Source of the DNA: a virus
Reading direction: 5' to 3' (one strand)
Length of the DNA: 48,337 nucleotides
Virus record (IMG/VR): IMGVR_UViG_3300042484_000872
Location: 1-48,337 of that record
Position numbers and translations under genes: made by a program. The notes below the pieces were generated by a model. It was not told the DNA's origin and ran no database searches. It saw only the letters and a program-made list of their open reading frames with translations. Positions 40,701 through 48,337 of the stretch are shown here, piece by piece (the stretch's first letter is position 1; the number at the start of each line of letters is the position of its first letter).

Positions 40701-41288
40701 TTTACCTCCAGTGTTAGGTCCACCTTGAAAAGCATAACCATCATATTGACCTCCTTGATTTTGTAATTGGTCATCATTTAATGATATAGTACCAGGAGTA
40801 TATCCTTCTTGTGGAATACCTGGTTGATTAAACATACTTCCTTGCCATGATCCACCTTGTTGTGCTCTAGGAATATTAGTTCCATATCTAGCACCTCCTA
40901 AAGAAGAAAGCATTCCGCTCATTTCTCCTCCACCTTCACTACCACCTTCACCACCACCACCTAACATACTCATTATGGAACTAAGTCCACCTCCTTCACT
41001 ACCACTTGCTTCACTTTGTTGAGGAGCATTTTCTTGTTGTGCTAATTGTATAGCTCGTCTTTCAGCATCTGTTGATCCTGTAATTAACTTATCGCTATCA
41101 TCAATATACTCTTGTAGATTTATTGGATTAAATGAATTAATGTTTCCTGCATTATTTAAAGATGCACCTATCTGAGCTTTCTTAAACTCTTTACCATGCA
41201 CCTTCATGAATGCTTCTTCTGATGGATATTTTTTGTAAAAGCTTTTCTCATCTTTTACTTTTGCTATTTTTAAAATCTCTGCTTTCAT
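37734..41288 (-). CDS. crAss-like virion cargo protein (1184 aa) with PG-binding-like segment
   Basis: An 1184-aa protein. The start MKAEILKIAKVKDEKSFYKK and YPSEEAFMKVHGKEFKKAQ is of a crAss-like cargo type. Gly-rich tracts (SSIMSMLGGGGEGGSEGGG) and repeated DGGG turns follow. A central block has NPYLPGTGETVMFRGKSHEE and NPVEVERGEPMVEL, a motif set I associate with Bacteroidota phage virion proteins. About 833-883, DVKRYQEAFNAKAKEVG and DSDFGEQTVSARLNL resemble a peptidoglycan-binding domain of PG_binding_1 type. The C-terminal third is helical and Gln/Ala-rich. It may be ejected and help cross the cell wall (inference). Confidence 0.75.
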   Translation of the reverse strand: MKAEILKIAKVKDEKSFYKKYPSEEAFMKVHGKEFKKAQIGASLNNAGNINSFNPINLQEYIDDSDKLITGSTDAERRAIQLAQQENAPQQSEASGSEGGGLSSIMSMLGGGGEGGSEGGGEMSGMLSSLGGARYGTNIPRAQQGGSWQGSMFNQPGIPQEGYTPGTISLNDDQLQNQGGQYDGYAFQGGPNTGGKQGGGGGFMDAVGKYAGPVGNLASGYQALRGERRARKAAEQNLAISNVTRQASETEDVDKNTQRKYMRPEDNINSGSAFFPVYGVGTNVLARNGVRLQDGGGIGGNPTEIQNTYSNGYDIYTDGGYEPLTNPNQVKSFYHGGRLHNMQDGGGMSPDMYGQIGSTATGLGQSFMGGQNAGGQIGGTIGQTAGTAIGGPVGGMIGQFAGGMIGNALDTNSKKMKKAQEATQRNIIAMSLGSAAKGLQGQNQSYMKDGGYMNPEYNPQVITMFGDHDSQDFADYAHKDQYRAGGHLKSYNPPSERAMETYEDGGGIKSYGLGGELQTHWGGGAETLSHNPYLPGTGETVMFRGKSHEERSPNGETGIGVTYGGNPVEVERGEPMVELEEGGTVDPQTGEVQKSGVVFGNLKIPNQYIDMLGDKSAKGKKFKNYVADLSKTEAKQNKLIEKSTNELNGFTPLTSFDKLKMTALQANIQGANMKLKDIADKKINAASLQNAINDTAEENGLVADDLARGKVKIDKEAMQTREARWGDAISKAAEGKTVTTDTTSPPTSFTSDADAIAKGYKWTGKYLADGKTKEYKRTIKKFSNKESEQKSAEALKEIPKGQKYDPSTGLHGKVTPQAFEETKKANSWFNWSGFDPKNKADVKRYQEAFNAKAKEVGSSAYVKPDSDFGEQTVSARLNLAKQSEPIQTEEELTAIVPAAETSSVETKNKYPWWMGYANQAMKYLRPSDQEELDAAQLYPEMYALATNQLEPVPAQGFQPDLSIPYDISFQDQLNANQADYRATQRMVGYNPAAQAQLNAQKYQANQGVLGEQFRANQAMKDKVYGENRNILNDSKLKNLEIFDRQYGRQAEALSNTKATTQAALNSISDKYAKNKLENKTLGIYENMYNYRFGKDNRADNWNPLQFFDTEAGGAKAKGNQDIAGLEATRWDKNGTPIAWKKATDKSDDSSDDALEAVGGIKNKNGSSIKKNHKNSSVVRAYKNL

Positions 41289-41289
41289 A

Positions 41290-42849
41290 TTAATTATATT
41301 TGTTTAACCATCCACCGACAGTTGGTTTATTGTAATTGGTAAAGTTAGTTAGATTATCTAGATTCTGCAAACCTTTCTGTTCTTGTCTTAATCCATTCTT
41401 AGCCATAGGATATTCAGTTACCTTCTTTCCTTTGAACTTATAGTTCTTTCCTGGTTTCATCATTTTTACATCTCCTGTATCTGATACACCAAGGACATCA
41501 TAAGGAACTCCTTCCATTGTAATGTCATTAGAATTGATTTCTGTTATCTCTCCTGGATGATCCCATTGTCCTCTATCATCTTTAATAACTTCTTTATCTT
41601 CATATTTAGATAACCAAGATCCATTCTTACTAATAGTCTTAGGTTGATAATCTAATCCATTCTGATAGTATTGCATCTCTTTACCATTCTGTGCACTAGC
41701 CATTGTTTTCTTTGCATACTTCCCATTACTAGGAGCAGCTCTTTGTGTACGTGCATATGAGAAACCTACAGCTCCTGGAATAGAAGCACCCATTGCTGCT
41801 TCAGGAACATAATTAACTGGATAAACAGATCCACCCATTTGATAGTGTGGAGTTATCTTTCTTGTATTATTAGGACTTTGTTCTTCTAAAGAAGATAAGT
41901 CAGATGTTCTATAATTAGTTTGATTACCAATATAGTTTGCTGAACCTTGTGTATAATCTTCTACATCATAATATTTTGGTTGTCTTACTTGTTGTCTAAT
42001 TTGTGGAAGTTCTGCTTCTATATCTAAATTACCATGTACTAATCCTTCTGGTTGTAGATTATTTTGTATTCCTTTTATAAGTTTTCTTTGTATAGGTTCA
42101 AATCTTCCTTCTCCTTCTCCTGTATGTATAGTTTTATATTGAGGAGCATTTTGATCTTTTACTATTACTTGTTGTTGTGGTTTTTTATAAAAAAAGTTAG
42201 GTTTTTTAAAATCTTCATATGTACTTCTTTCTTTTGAATATGTATCTGGAGAAAAAAAATGACTTTCTTTATATCTAGGTCCTTCTCCGTGATAGTCCTC
42301 ATATTTATAAGGTTTTATATTAGGGTTTATTGAGTTTTTAATACGCTGATCTTCTGCATTTTTTTCATCAAGAAATAATTGATTATAAGTTTTTGTTTTT
42401 GTTATTTTTTTAATTAACTTAGGGTCAACATTTTTTTCTGAATCTTTCCATTTTCCTTCAATAGGTAGATCATGTAAAAGTTTTGATATATCTTTAGTTC
42501 CTTCATACAATGAAACACTATCCTGATAAGCTTTATATCTAGGATCATTTTTTGATTCTACATATATAGGTTTAACTTTCTTTCCTTTTTGAGCATTAGG
42601 AATTTCTCCTCCTTCTTCAAACTGTCCTCCCCATGCAGGAGACTCCCATTGGGGACCATTGAAAGTTCCTTCACCAACAAACCCTGGGGGTAAACTTACT
42701 TTAGAATCATTATAATTATCTAACCATCCTCCGTTCTTCATGTTGTTAGAATTATCTCTACCACATTCATGACATATGTACATATCCTTCTTACTAGAAT
42801 CAGATTTGTCCCATGACCATCCACATGTGCATTTTACTTTACTAGCCAT
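41290..42849 (-). CDS. Virion-associated protein with zinc ribbon and repeated GGWLxxY motif
   Basis: A 519-aa protein. The N-terminus has a four-Cys zinc ribbon (C7, C9, C26, C29; KCTCGWSW, YICHEC). A GGWLDNYND motif follows at about 40-48, a variant NGSWLSKYED recurs about residue 413, and GGWLNKYN is the very C-terminus. Between these lie low-complexity Tyr/Gln/Lys-rich stretches and two AQxG motifs (NAQKG, SAQNG). No enzyme domain. It ends one base before the 1184-aa cargo gene, so it is probably another ejected or tail-inner protein. Confidence 0.7.
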   Translation of the reverse strand: MASKVKCTCGWSWDKSDSSKKDMYICHECGRDNSNNMKNGGWLDNYNDSKVSLPPGFVGEGTFNGPQWESPAWGGQFEEGGEIPNAQKGKKVKPIYVESKNDPRYKAYQDSVSLYEGTKDISKLLHDLPIEGKWKDSEKNVDPKLIKKITKTKTYNQLFLDEKNAEDQRIKNSINPNIKPYKYEDYHGEGPRYKESHFFSPDTYSKERSTYEDFKKPNFFYKKPQQQVIVKDQNAPQYKTIHTGEGEGRFEPIQRKLIKGIQNNLQPEGLVHGNLDIEAELPQIRQQVRQPKYYDVEDYTQGSANYIGNQTNYRTSDLSSLEEQSPNNTRKITPHYQMGGSVYPVNYVPEAAMGASIPGAVGFSYARTQRAAPSNGKYAKKTMASAQNGKEMQYYQNGLDYQPKTISKNGSWLSKYEDKEVIKDDRGQWDHPGEITEINSNDITMEGVPYDVLGVSDTGDVKMMKPGKNYKFKGKKVTEYPMAKNGLRQEQKGLQNLDNLTNFTNYNKPTVGGWLNKYN

Positions 42850-42852
42850 TAC

Positions 42853-43374
42853 TTATAATGTTACGTGTTTCCAATTTCTATTTTTTATAACATGTCCAAT
42901 TAATCCAAAGCTTACATTGTATTCTTCTGCTAATTTTTGTAAAGTATATTTTCTTGGTATATACTTTTCTCGTATCTCAACTACTTGTTCTTCAGTTAGT
43001 TTAGAAAGATAATGTTTACTACCTTTAGATTTATTACCTCTACCATCTTTTATCATTTGTTGAGAGTTCATTTTTAATGTTCCCCATTGTAAATTATCTG
43101 CTTTGTTATTTCTTCTGTTATTATCTAAATGCATTACAATTGGATAATTTTCAGGATTTTCACAAAATACTTCAGCTACAAGTCTATGTATTCTCTTCAT
43201 CCATTTTTTATTATGTATATGAACTTCTACAAAATTATAATTAATATCTGCAGGAGAGTCAATGTATTCTCTTAATATTTTACCTTTATTTCTAATACCT
43301 GCAGATCTAATCTTACCAAGATTACTTGCTTCATATAAATTATTTAAACTAGGTATTGGTTTCCAATTTTCCAT
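42853..43374 (-). CDS. Homing-type HNH endonuclease (NUMOD4/HNH)
   Basis: A 173-aa protein. NUMOD4-like N-terminus (MENWKPIPSLNNLYEASNLG KIRS). HNH domain with RIHRLVAEVF (H63), MHLDNNRRNNKADNLQWGT (H82, N94). C-terminal helix-turn-helix (KLTEEQVVEIREKY, TLQKLAEEYNVSFGLIGHVI) for DNA recognition. This is the standard layout of free-standing phage homing endonucleases that cut unoccupied alleles nearby. It interrupts the row of virion genes and fits neatly between them, so it is probably a mobile insertion with no structural role. Confidence 0.92.
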   Translation of the reverse strand: MENWKPIPSLNNLYEASNLGKIRSAGIRNKGKILREYIDSPADINYNFVEVHIHNKKWMKRIHRLVAEVFCENPENYPIVMHLDNNRRNNKADNLQWGTLKMNSQQMIKDGRGNKSKGSKHYLSKLTEEQVVEIREKYIPRKYTLQKLAEEYNVSFGLIGHVIKNRNWKHVTL

Positions 43375-43381
43375 AAGTATT

Positions 43382-44254
43382 TTATTTATAACTTATCATA
43401 GCAGGAGTTAATATGAATTGACTTACTAGATGCGTTGTATTACTGTTGTCTAAGATATGACGAATTTTAAGCTCCTTGGCTCTTAGCGTAGCTTTCTTGA
43501 AGCTTCTAGGACCATAATCCATATTAGCTTGATTCACCACCTTATCTATAGAAAGACTTTCACAAGAATTTCTAAATAAAGGAATTTGAGAACTTATCTC
43601 TGCAGCCCAGAATGTATTGTACTGATAGAAGTTATCACTCTTAGTGTAAGTGATAGTTTTACTTTCAGTATTAAGAATAGGGTATTGCATATACGCTTGC
43701 ATGTTGTGAAGAGGTTTAGCTACAAGTTCTAATATCCCTGAACTCTGTTGTCCATTATATAGAACAGCTTTGTTAAACCATTTGTTATTTGTTTCTATTC
43801 TTGTATTGTAATTAAATACACCATCTAATATAGGAAGATATTCATATGCTTTTGTATAATCTTTTACATTCTGAAGAATCTCATCTTGGAATTGATACGC
43901 AAAAGGATATTCAATTATATATGGTTCTATGTTCCCATAGAAATAATTATATAATCTTATATTAGTTAAATGTCTCCACAGACAAGCTGTTACAGATTGT
44001 GTAAATGTTGAGTCTACAAATTGGGTTTGACTAAATGTTTCTAAAGAAAATGTTCTTATTGTATTACATTTTCCTGTAGATGTTAAAGTTAACAATTTAA
44101 CATTGTTATTCACTATATAACTTATACCACGTATCAGAGTTTTCTTAGATACATCTACAGCAATAACATCTCCATACTCAGTGGTGATAGTAAATGGACC
44201 AGCATTAGGTCCAGCCTTTGTTAATTTTATTGTTATAACTTTTGTCTTTGCCAT
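43382..44254 (-). CDS. Tail structural protein, possibly a split-off part of the large tail protein
   Basis: A 290-aa beta-rich protein. It has segments such as DNFYQYNTFWAAEIS, MQYPILNTESKTITYTKSDN and LKIRHILDNSNTTHLVSQFI. I associate these with the C-terminal part of the large tail (muzzle/stabilisation-type) proteins of crAss-like phages. Here this part is a separate gene 4 nt downstream of the large tail gene, in a different frame. That suggests the larger protein was divided, or that a Thr-rich extension displaced this end. The assignment is from memory of motifs, so moderate. Confidence 0.6.
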   Translation of the reverse strand: MAKTKVITIKLTKAGPNAGPFTITTEYGDVIAVDVSKKTLIRGISYIVNNNVKLLTLTSTGKCNTIRTFSLETFSQTQFVDSTFTQSVTACLWRHLTNIRLYNYFYGNIEPYIIEYPFAYQFQDEILQNVKDYTKAYEYLPILDGVFNYNTRIETNNKWFNKAVLYNGQQSSGILELVAKPLHNMQAYMQYPILNTESKTITYTKSDNFYQYNTFWAAEISSQIPLFRNSCESLSIDKVVNQANMDYGPRSFKKATLRAKELKIRHILDNSNTTHLVSQFILTPAMISYK

Positions 44255-44258
44255 AATA

Positions 44259-47200
44259 TTAAATAGTGGTTGTAGTAGTGGTGGTAGTTATATTATCATT
44301 ATCAGTAATAGAACTTGGTACACAACTTCCAATTTGTGTTGCAGAATTAGTAATTATTCCTAAATTAGTTATAGCAATTAAATTATAAGGACTTATTCTA
44401 TTCACTGTATATGAATCTCCTAATGCATCTGTAAAAGATATGTTACAATCACATTCATAAATTGATGTAGCATTAATTGAACCAATGTTTAAATCTAATT
44501 CAATTGTAGATGTAAGATAATCATATTGTGTTATATAATAATCTGAAGATATTGAGTCTTGATTTATTACAAGAAGTTTTCCTCCTGTAGTATATAATAA
44601 ATTACCATAAGCAGCTCTATCTAATTGTAATGTAAAGATAGTAGTAGAAGATGCAGTTAATGTAGTGATGTCTAATTCTACAACTTCCTGTAAAGACGGT
44701 GTATCATTTATAGCAATTAATGTTGTAGTGTTTAAAGCAACAATTCCAGATGAAGTAGTAAATCCTACAGGTAGAGTTATTGTTCTATTATAGAATGCAC
44801 TGAATGGACTTAATGTAATATCCCACTCTATGATATCTGTATTGATAGACCACAACTTAGTTGATGTCATAGCTATACCAAGTGAGGCAGTGTAGCCTGG
44901 AACTGATAATAATGTCATATCGCTAATTCCTATATTATTTGAATAAATGTAATCTCCTGAACTAAATAAAATTCCACAACATTCTTCAATGATTGATACA
45001 ATAGTAGTAGTGCTACTTGTAGTTCCACAATCACAACTTCCTATTTCAGTTATCACTCCATCTAAAATGTAATAAGCAATGTTATCGTAAGCACTTTCAT
45101 CTGTATAATACCAACCATCAGGAACTAAATCACAACTTGTACTATATATATTATCATACATAATTTGACCTAATTCAAGACTATTTCCATTTGCAGTGAT
45201 AAGTGTTGGAACAAAGTCTAATAATACATCATTGTATATAGATATTGCTGCACATGCATCTGTTATACTTAATGTTGAATCTACAATAGGATCTGTACCA
45301 ATTTGATATCCTGATACAAATGTATATGAATTAAATGTAAATGGTCTTTGACAAATAGTAGTAGTAGTTGTAGGAGGTACAGTAATTAATCCTGTTCCAT
45401 CCAATATACAATCTGTAAATATACCTACACCTTCTAATGTACAGTCTATACCAATTGTGGTAGTACTAGTTGTTGTCATAGGAGTTTTTGTAGTGGTTGA
45501 TGCACTTGTATCAAACTTACCTGTGTTCTCACCAATAAGCATTGTGAAATCACCTTCAATATCTGTACAACATCCATTGATACCAGAATAGAAAAAGTTA
45601 TTCTCTCCAATATACCAATTAGGAATATAACTATGAAAACTTACCCACGTCTTAGTATTAAAATTAAATGATATTGTCCAAGATTTATTACAGAAATATT
45701 CAGGATCATTAAGATATACTTGTGTTCTGAACAATGTATTATTACTTAAATATTCTACATAGAACTCTTTAGTAACTGAATCATATTTAACATCTTTATC
45801 AATAGGTATATAATCTAATTTAGTAAGAATAACTCTATCAAACTTACTATCATATACACCATGTAAACCAATACCATTGAAATTATTATCTGTATCAACA
45901 CCTGGTATACTTACTAATTGTCCATCTACCATAATTTGTGTAGTTGGAAAATATCTTAATATTTCAAATGCTAAATGATCTGTAAAAAATCTATTCATAC
46001 CAGAACCAAATGCAGAAAGATCTACAGCTTCAGTTCCTGAAATTAAGAACACTTGTCCTCTCTTAGCATCTACAGTGATTTGTCCTTGAGGAATTTTTAA
46101 TAACATTCTATTCTGACTTCCTACATATCCAAGATCTGTTTCAGCAAAATCAATAGGAGGTGCTCCTGCAAACAATGAAGGATTACCCAAATAAGCTGCT
46201 TGAGGATTACTTGTATTCACTGTAAGTAAATTATTATACAACAATGACTTATTTTCAAACCTAGCTAATACAGCTTTATTCTGAATACCATCTAATGATA
46301 TAAGTGATCCATAGTTTTGAGGAAAATCATATAATGAAACTGGTTTATATGTTAACCAGTTATTTACTCTTACATCTGCATTAGTTATTTGTGGATCAGA
46401 ATATATTGCTCTAAATGGAAAGTATGTAAAGCAAAGTTGTTGTGTCCAATCAGGTGGTAAATATGTAAATGTATTTTCTTTATTCTGTTTAGAGAATGTT
46501 ACATTATAATAATATGTATTATCTTGAGCAATAGGAACAAAAGTTTCTTGTACCCAATCATCAGGAATACTTGTACTAACATGAGGCCAGAAATCTCCTT
46601 CTTTATTATTAAACGCTTGTCTAAGATCTACATTGTAAGAACTCTCACAATAGAAGTTAGGAATACCATATGCAAACAAATAGAAGTATCCATCATAGAA
46701 TGTTCTATTAGGATTAACATCTGGTGGTCCTGGTTCTTGATCATTAGGACAATCAAAGTTATGAGCTTTATATGAAATTATATTAGCAAGAATACCAGTT
46801 TCTTGTACTGCATAATTTTTAAGAATCGATCTAGCAGAGTGCCAATATTTTGGATAAGCTATGTTACCAATCTCATCATAAAATATATCTGAATCATTTG
46901 GAGCATTAACTCTATTATCTATAAAGAAAGGGAGTTTTGTTTTAAATGCAAATCTACTAATGAATGTATCTCCACCAAAAAGTGTAGCAGAACCAAGAAC
47001 ATTACCAGGAGTAATCATTCTTTGGAATCCTGTATCTACTGTTTCATATGAATACACTTGTCCCCATTGATTATCAAATATATTTTTTATTGAAGCATAA
47101 TATGAAACAACACTTATATCTTGTTCTTGAGCAGGTTTAGAACAAACTCCACTATCCGAAATAGTTATTCTTGATTTATCAGTTACAATAGATTCAGTTC

Positions 47201-48337
47201 CATATAACATATTAGGACTTTGATCTGGTAGAGGTAACGAAATTGTTGAACCATCTTTAGAACCAATTGTTCTTAAATAAACAGAAGATTCTCTTCTGTA
47301 GTTATTTACATTAAGTGTATCTCCAACAGATTGAACTCCTGGTATTAAATATAAAGATATATCAAGAGGTCTTTGTTTTACTTGTTCTCCATTAGGAATT
47401 GCTACACTATAATCATAACTAGCTATAGAGTTGAATGAATAAGCATAATTCTTTCTTGTTATACCATTAATGTATATAGAAAGATATGCTTGATATACAG
47501 TGAACATTCCTGTTGCATTAAATCCAACAGACATACTTCCTATTAATTCTGAAGCAGCAAGAGCATCTCTCTGAGCTTCTTCTGTAAGTAATCTATATTT
47601 AGCATTGTCTCTCACCTCAACAAAATGAGCTTTACCACCACCAAACATTACACTTTCTAATTTAAGTGTATCTGCTAAAAATGGTTGACCAAATGATGTA
47701 TCAGGTGAATTAAATATTTGTCTATATGCTAATGATGCATTTTCAGTAATAGTATCAGTAGGAGTTTCAATGTCACATCCTGAATCTACTCTATATTCAG
47801 TTGGTCCATCTATATGTTTTCCACAATGTCCACATCCTTCAGTACATACTGGGCGAGGTGATCCTGCTGGTACTCTAACAGAATATGCTCTATTAGCATC
47901 AAGGCTTCCCCAACCTCCAATCCATGTATTTTTACGACCTGCAATATAATCTATCCATTCTACTCTCCATCCTCTACATAGTCCTGTAGAAGAAATTCTA
48001 TATTCATCATAGTTACTATATGCAACATAATTAGATAAATTAGTTTGAAAAGGAAATACACCTGTAGTTTTTGTAGGTAATCCTAACATTATAGGTTTAC
48101 TAGTAGAACATTGAGGGAAAGTTCCTATTTCTGTAAATTTTCTTTTATCTGCTTTATTTGTATTACAATCTGTATATGATATTTCTGTATAAGGTAATCC
48201 TCCTTCAGGATCATCATTTAAAAACTGAATAGTAATAGTGTATGCATCGCAAAGTTGTGTCCATGCATTATTATTTTTATTTAAAAATGGATCTTTATTT
48301 ACATCATTATATGGGTAATTAGGGAAGTAAAAACTTT
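44259..48337 (-). CDS. Large tail protein (muzzle/stabilisation type), 5' end beyond window
   Basis: Partial: the frame stays open from the first ATG (48089) to the right edge, so the true start lies outside; at least 1358 residues are visible. The region encoded by 48337-45520 has motifs recalling crAss-like tail proteins: GDTFISRFAFKTKLPFF, NRMLLKIPQGQI, SIPGVDTDNNFNGIG, CNKSWTISFNFNTKTWVSFH and NWYIGENNFFYSGING. After this, 45515-44259 encode about 418 residues of a different kind: Thr linkers (TTTTSTTTIG, PPTTTTTI), Cys-containing small domains, and a beta-propeller-like array (GIAMTSTKLWSINTD, GIVALNTTTLIAINDT, LLYTTGGKLLVINQDS), ending in TTTTTTTTI. The extension is probably surface-exposed. 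Confidence 0.75.
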   Translation of the reverse strand, partial: SFYFPNYPYNDVNKDPFLNKNNNAWTQLCDAYTITIQFLNDDPEGGLPYTEISYTDCNTNKADKRKFTEIGTFPQCSTSKPIMLGLPTKTTGVFPFQTNLSNYVAYSNYDEYRISSTGLCRGWRVEWIDYIAGRKNTWIGGWGSLDANRAYSVRVPAGSPRPVCTEGCGHCGKHIDGPTEYRVDSGCDIETPTDTITENASLAYRQIFNSPDTSFGQPFLADTLKLESVMFGGGKAHFVEVRDNAKYRLLTEEAQRDALAASELIGSMSVGFNATGMFTVYQAYLSIYINGITRKNYAYSFNSIASYDYSVAIPNGEQVKQRPLDISLYLIPGVQSVGDTLNVNNYRRESSVYLRTIGSKDGSTISLPLPDQSPNMLYGTESIVTDKSRITISDSGVCSKPAQEQDISVVSYYASIKNIFDNQWGQVYSYETVDTGFQRMITPGNVLGSATLFGGDTFISRFAFKTKLPFFIDNRVNAPNDSDIFYDEIGNIAYPKYWHSARSILKNYAVQETGILANIISYKAHNFDCPNDQEPGPPDVNPNRTFYDGYFYLFAYGIPNFYCESSYNVDLRQAFNNKEGDFWPHVSTSIPDDWVQETFVPIAQDNTYYYNVTFSKQNKENTFTYLPPDWTQQLCFTYFPFRAIYSDPQITNADVRVNNWLTYKPVSLYDFPQNYGSLISLDGIQNKAVLARFENKSLLYNNLLTVNTSNPQAAYLGNPSLFAGAPPIDFAETDLGYVGSQNRMLLKIPQGQITVDAKRGQVFLISGTEAVDLSAFGSGMNRFFTDHLAFEILRYFPTTQIMVDGQLVSIPGVDTDNNFNGIGLHGVYDSKFDRVILTKLDYIPIDKDVKYDSVTKEFYVEYLSNNTLFRTQVYLNDPEYFCNKSWTISFNFNTKTWVSFHSYIPNWYIGENNFFYSGINGCCTDIEGDFTMLIGENTGKFDTSASTTTKTPMTTTSTTTIGIDCTLEGVGIFTDCILDGTGLITVPPTTTTTICQRPFTFNSYTFVSGYQIGTDPIVDSTLSITDACAAISIYNDVLLDFVPTLITANGNSLELGQIMYDNIYSTSCDLVPDGWYYTDESAYDNIAYYILDGVITEIGSCDCGTTSSTTTIVSIIEECCGILFSSGDYIYSNNIGISDMTLLSVPGYTASLGIAMTSTKLWSINTDIIEWDITLSPFSAFYNRTITLPVGFTTSSGIVALNTTTLIAINDTPSLQEVVELDITTLTASSTTIFTLQLDRAAYGNLLYTTGGKLLVINQDSISSDYYITQYDYLTSTIELDLNIGSINATSIYECDCNISFTDALGDSYTVNRISPYNLIAITNLGIITNSATQIGSCVPSSITDNDNITTTTTTTTI

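Noticed and set aside
1-48337. tRNA genes, integrase, attachment sites, diversity-generating retroelement
   Set aside because: No cloverleaf, recombinase or reverse transcriptase was recognised by reading; a tRNA scan could not be run, so absence is not proven.

Overview
The window is a piece of a tailed double-stranded DNA phage genome, most probably a crAss-like phage (order Crassvirales) infecting a member of the Bacteroidota. This rests on four things seen in the translations. A giant protein carries the DFDID metal-binding loop of crAss-like virion RNA polymerases. Two large proteins resemble crAss-like virion cargo proteins and lie just upstream of it in transcription order. A cluster of small Lys/Gly-rich proteins is of a kind common in these phages. 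Promoter-like sites match the Bacteroidota TAnnTTTG box. The DNA is AT-rich and coding is very dense: no stretch over 300 bases lacks a gene. The standard genetic code is used, and TAA, TAG and TGA all act as stops. No tRNA, CRISPR array or insertion sequence was recognised.

Layout. Positions 1-4500 (+ strand) hold a tight run of auxiliary genes, several with ATGA overlaps: an HNH-like protein, a tiny overlapping ORF, a PhoH-type ATPase, a thioredoxin, small unknowns, a possible GroES-like protein, two GT-A glycosyltransferases and a methyltransferase between them. A hairpin at 4502-4525 separates this run from the rest, which is all on the - strand. In transcription order (right to left) the - strand holds: a large tail protein cut by the right edge (48337-44259); a 290-aa companion; a homing-type HNH endonuclease; three cargo-like virion proteins (519, 1184 and 899 aa); the 4635-aa virion RNA polymerase protein; a 1585-aa protein with a PD-(D/E)XK nuclease domain; a lysis cassette (coiled-coil/TM protein, holin candidate, DUF5675-type protein, overlapping spanin-like pair); a set of fibre and adhesin genes with collagen-like repeats, poly-threonine linkers and interchangeable N-terminal modules, with a third glycosyltransferase and a Dps-like protein among them; and a cluster of small basic proteins.

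How it fits together (inference). The giant polymerase and its neighbours would be packaged and injected with the DNA to start transcription. The lysis cassette would release progeny. The threonine-linked modular proteins would form or decorate the tail and bind host surfaces, possibly after glycosylation by the phage's own transferases. The most unusual feature is a domain closely resembling the FtsK gamma winged-helix DNA-binding domain inside the giant polymerase protein, on a string of Ala/Pro-linked beads just before a zincin-like metalloprotease motif.
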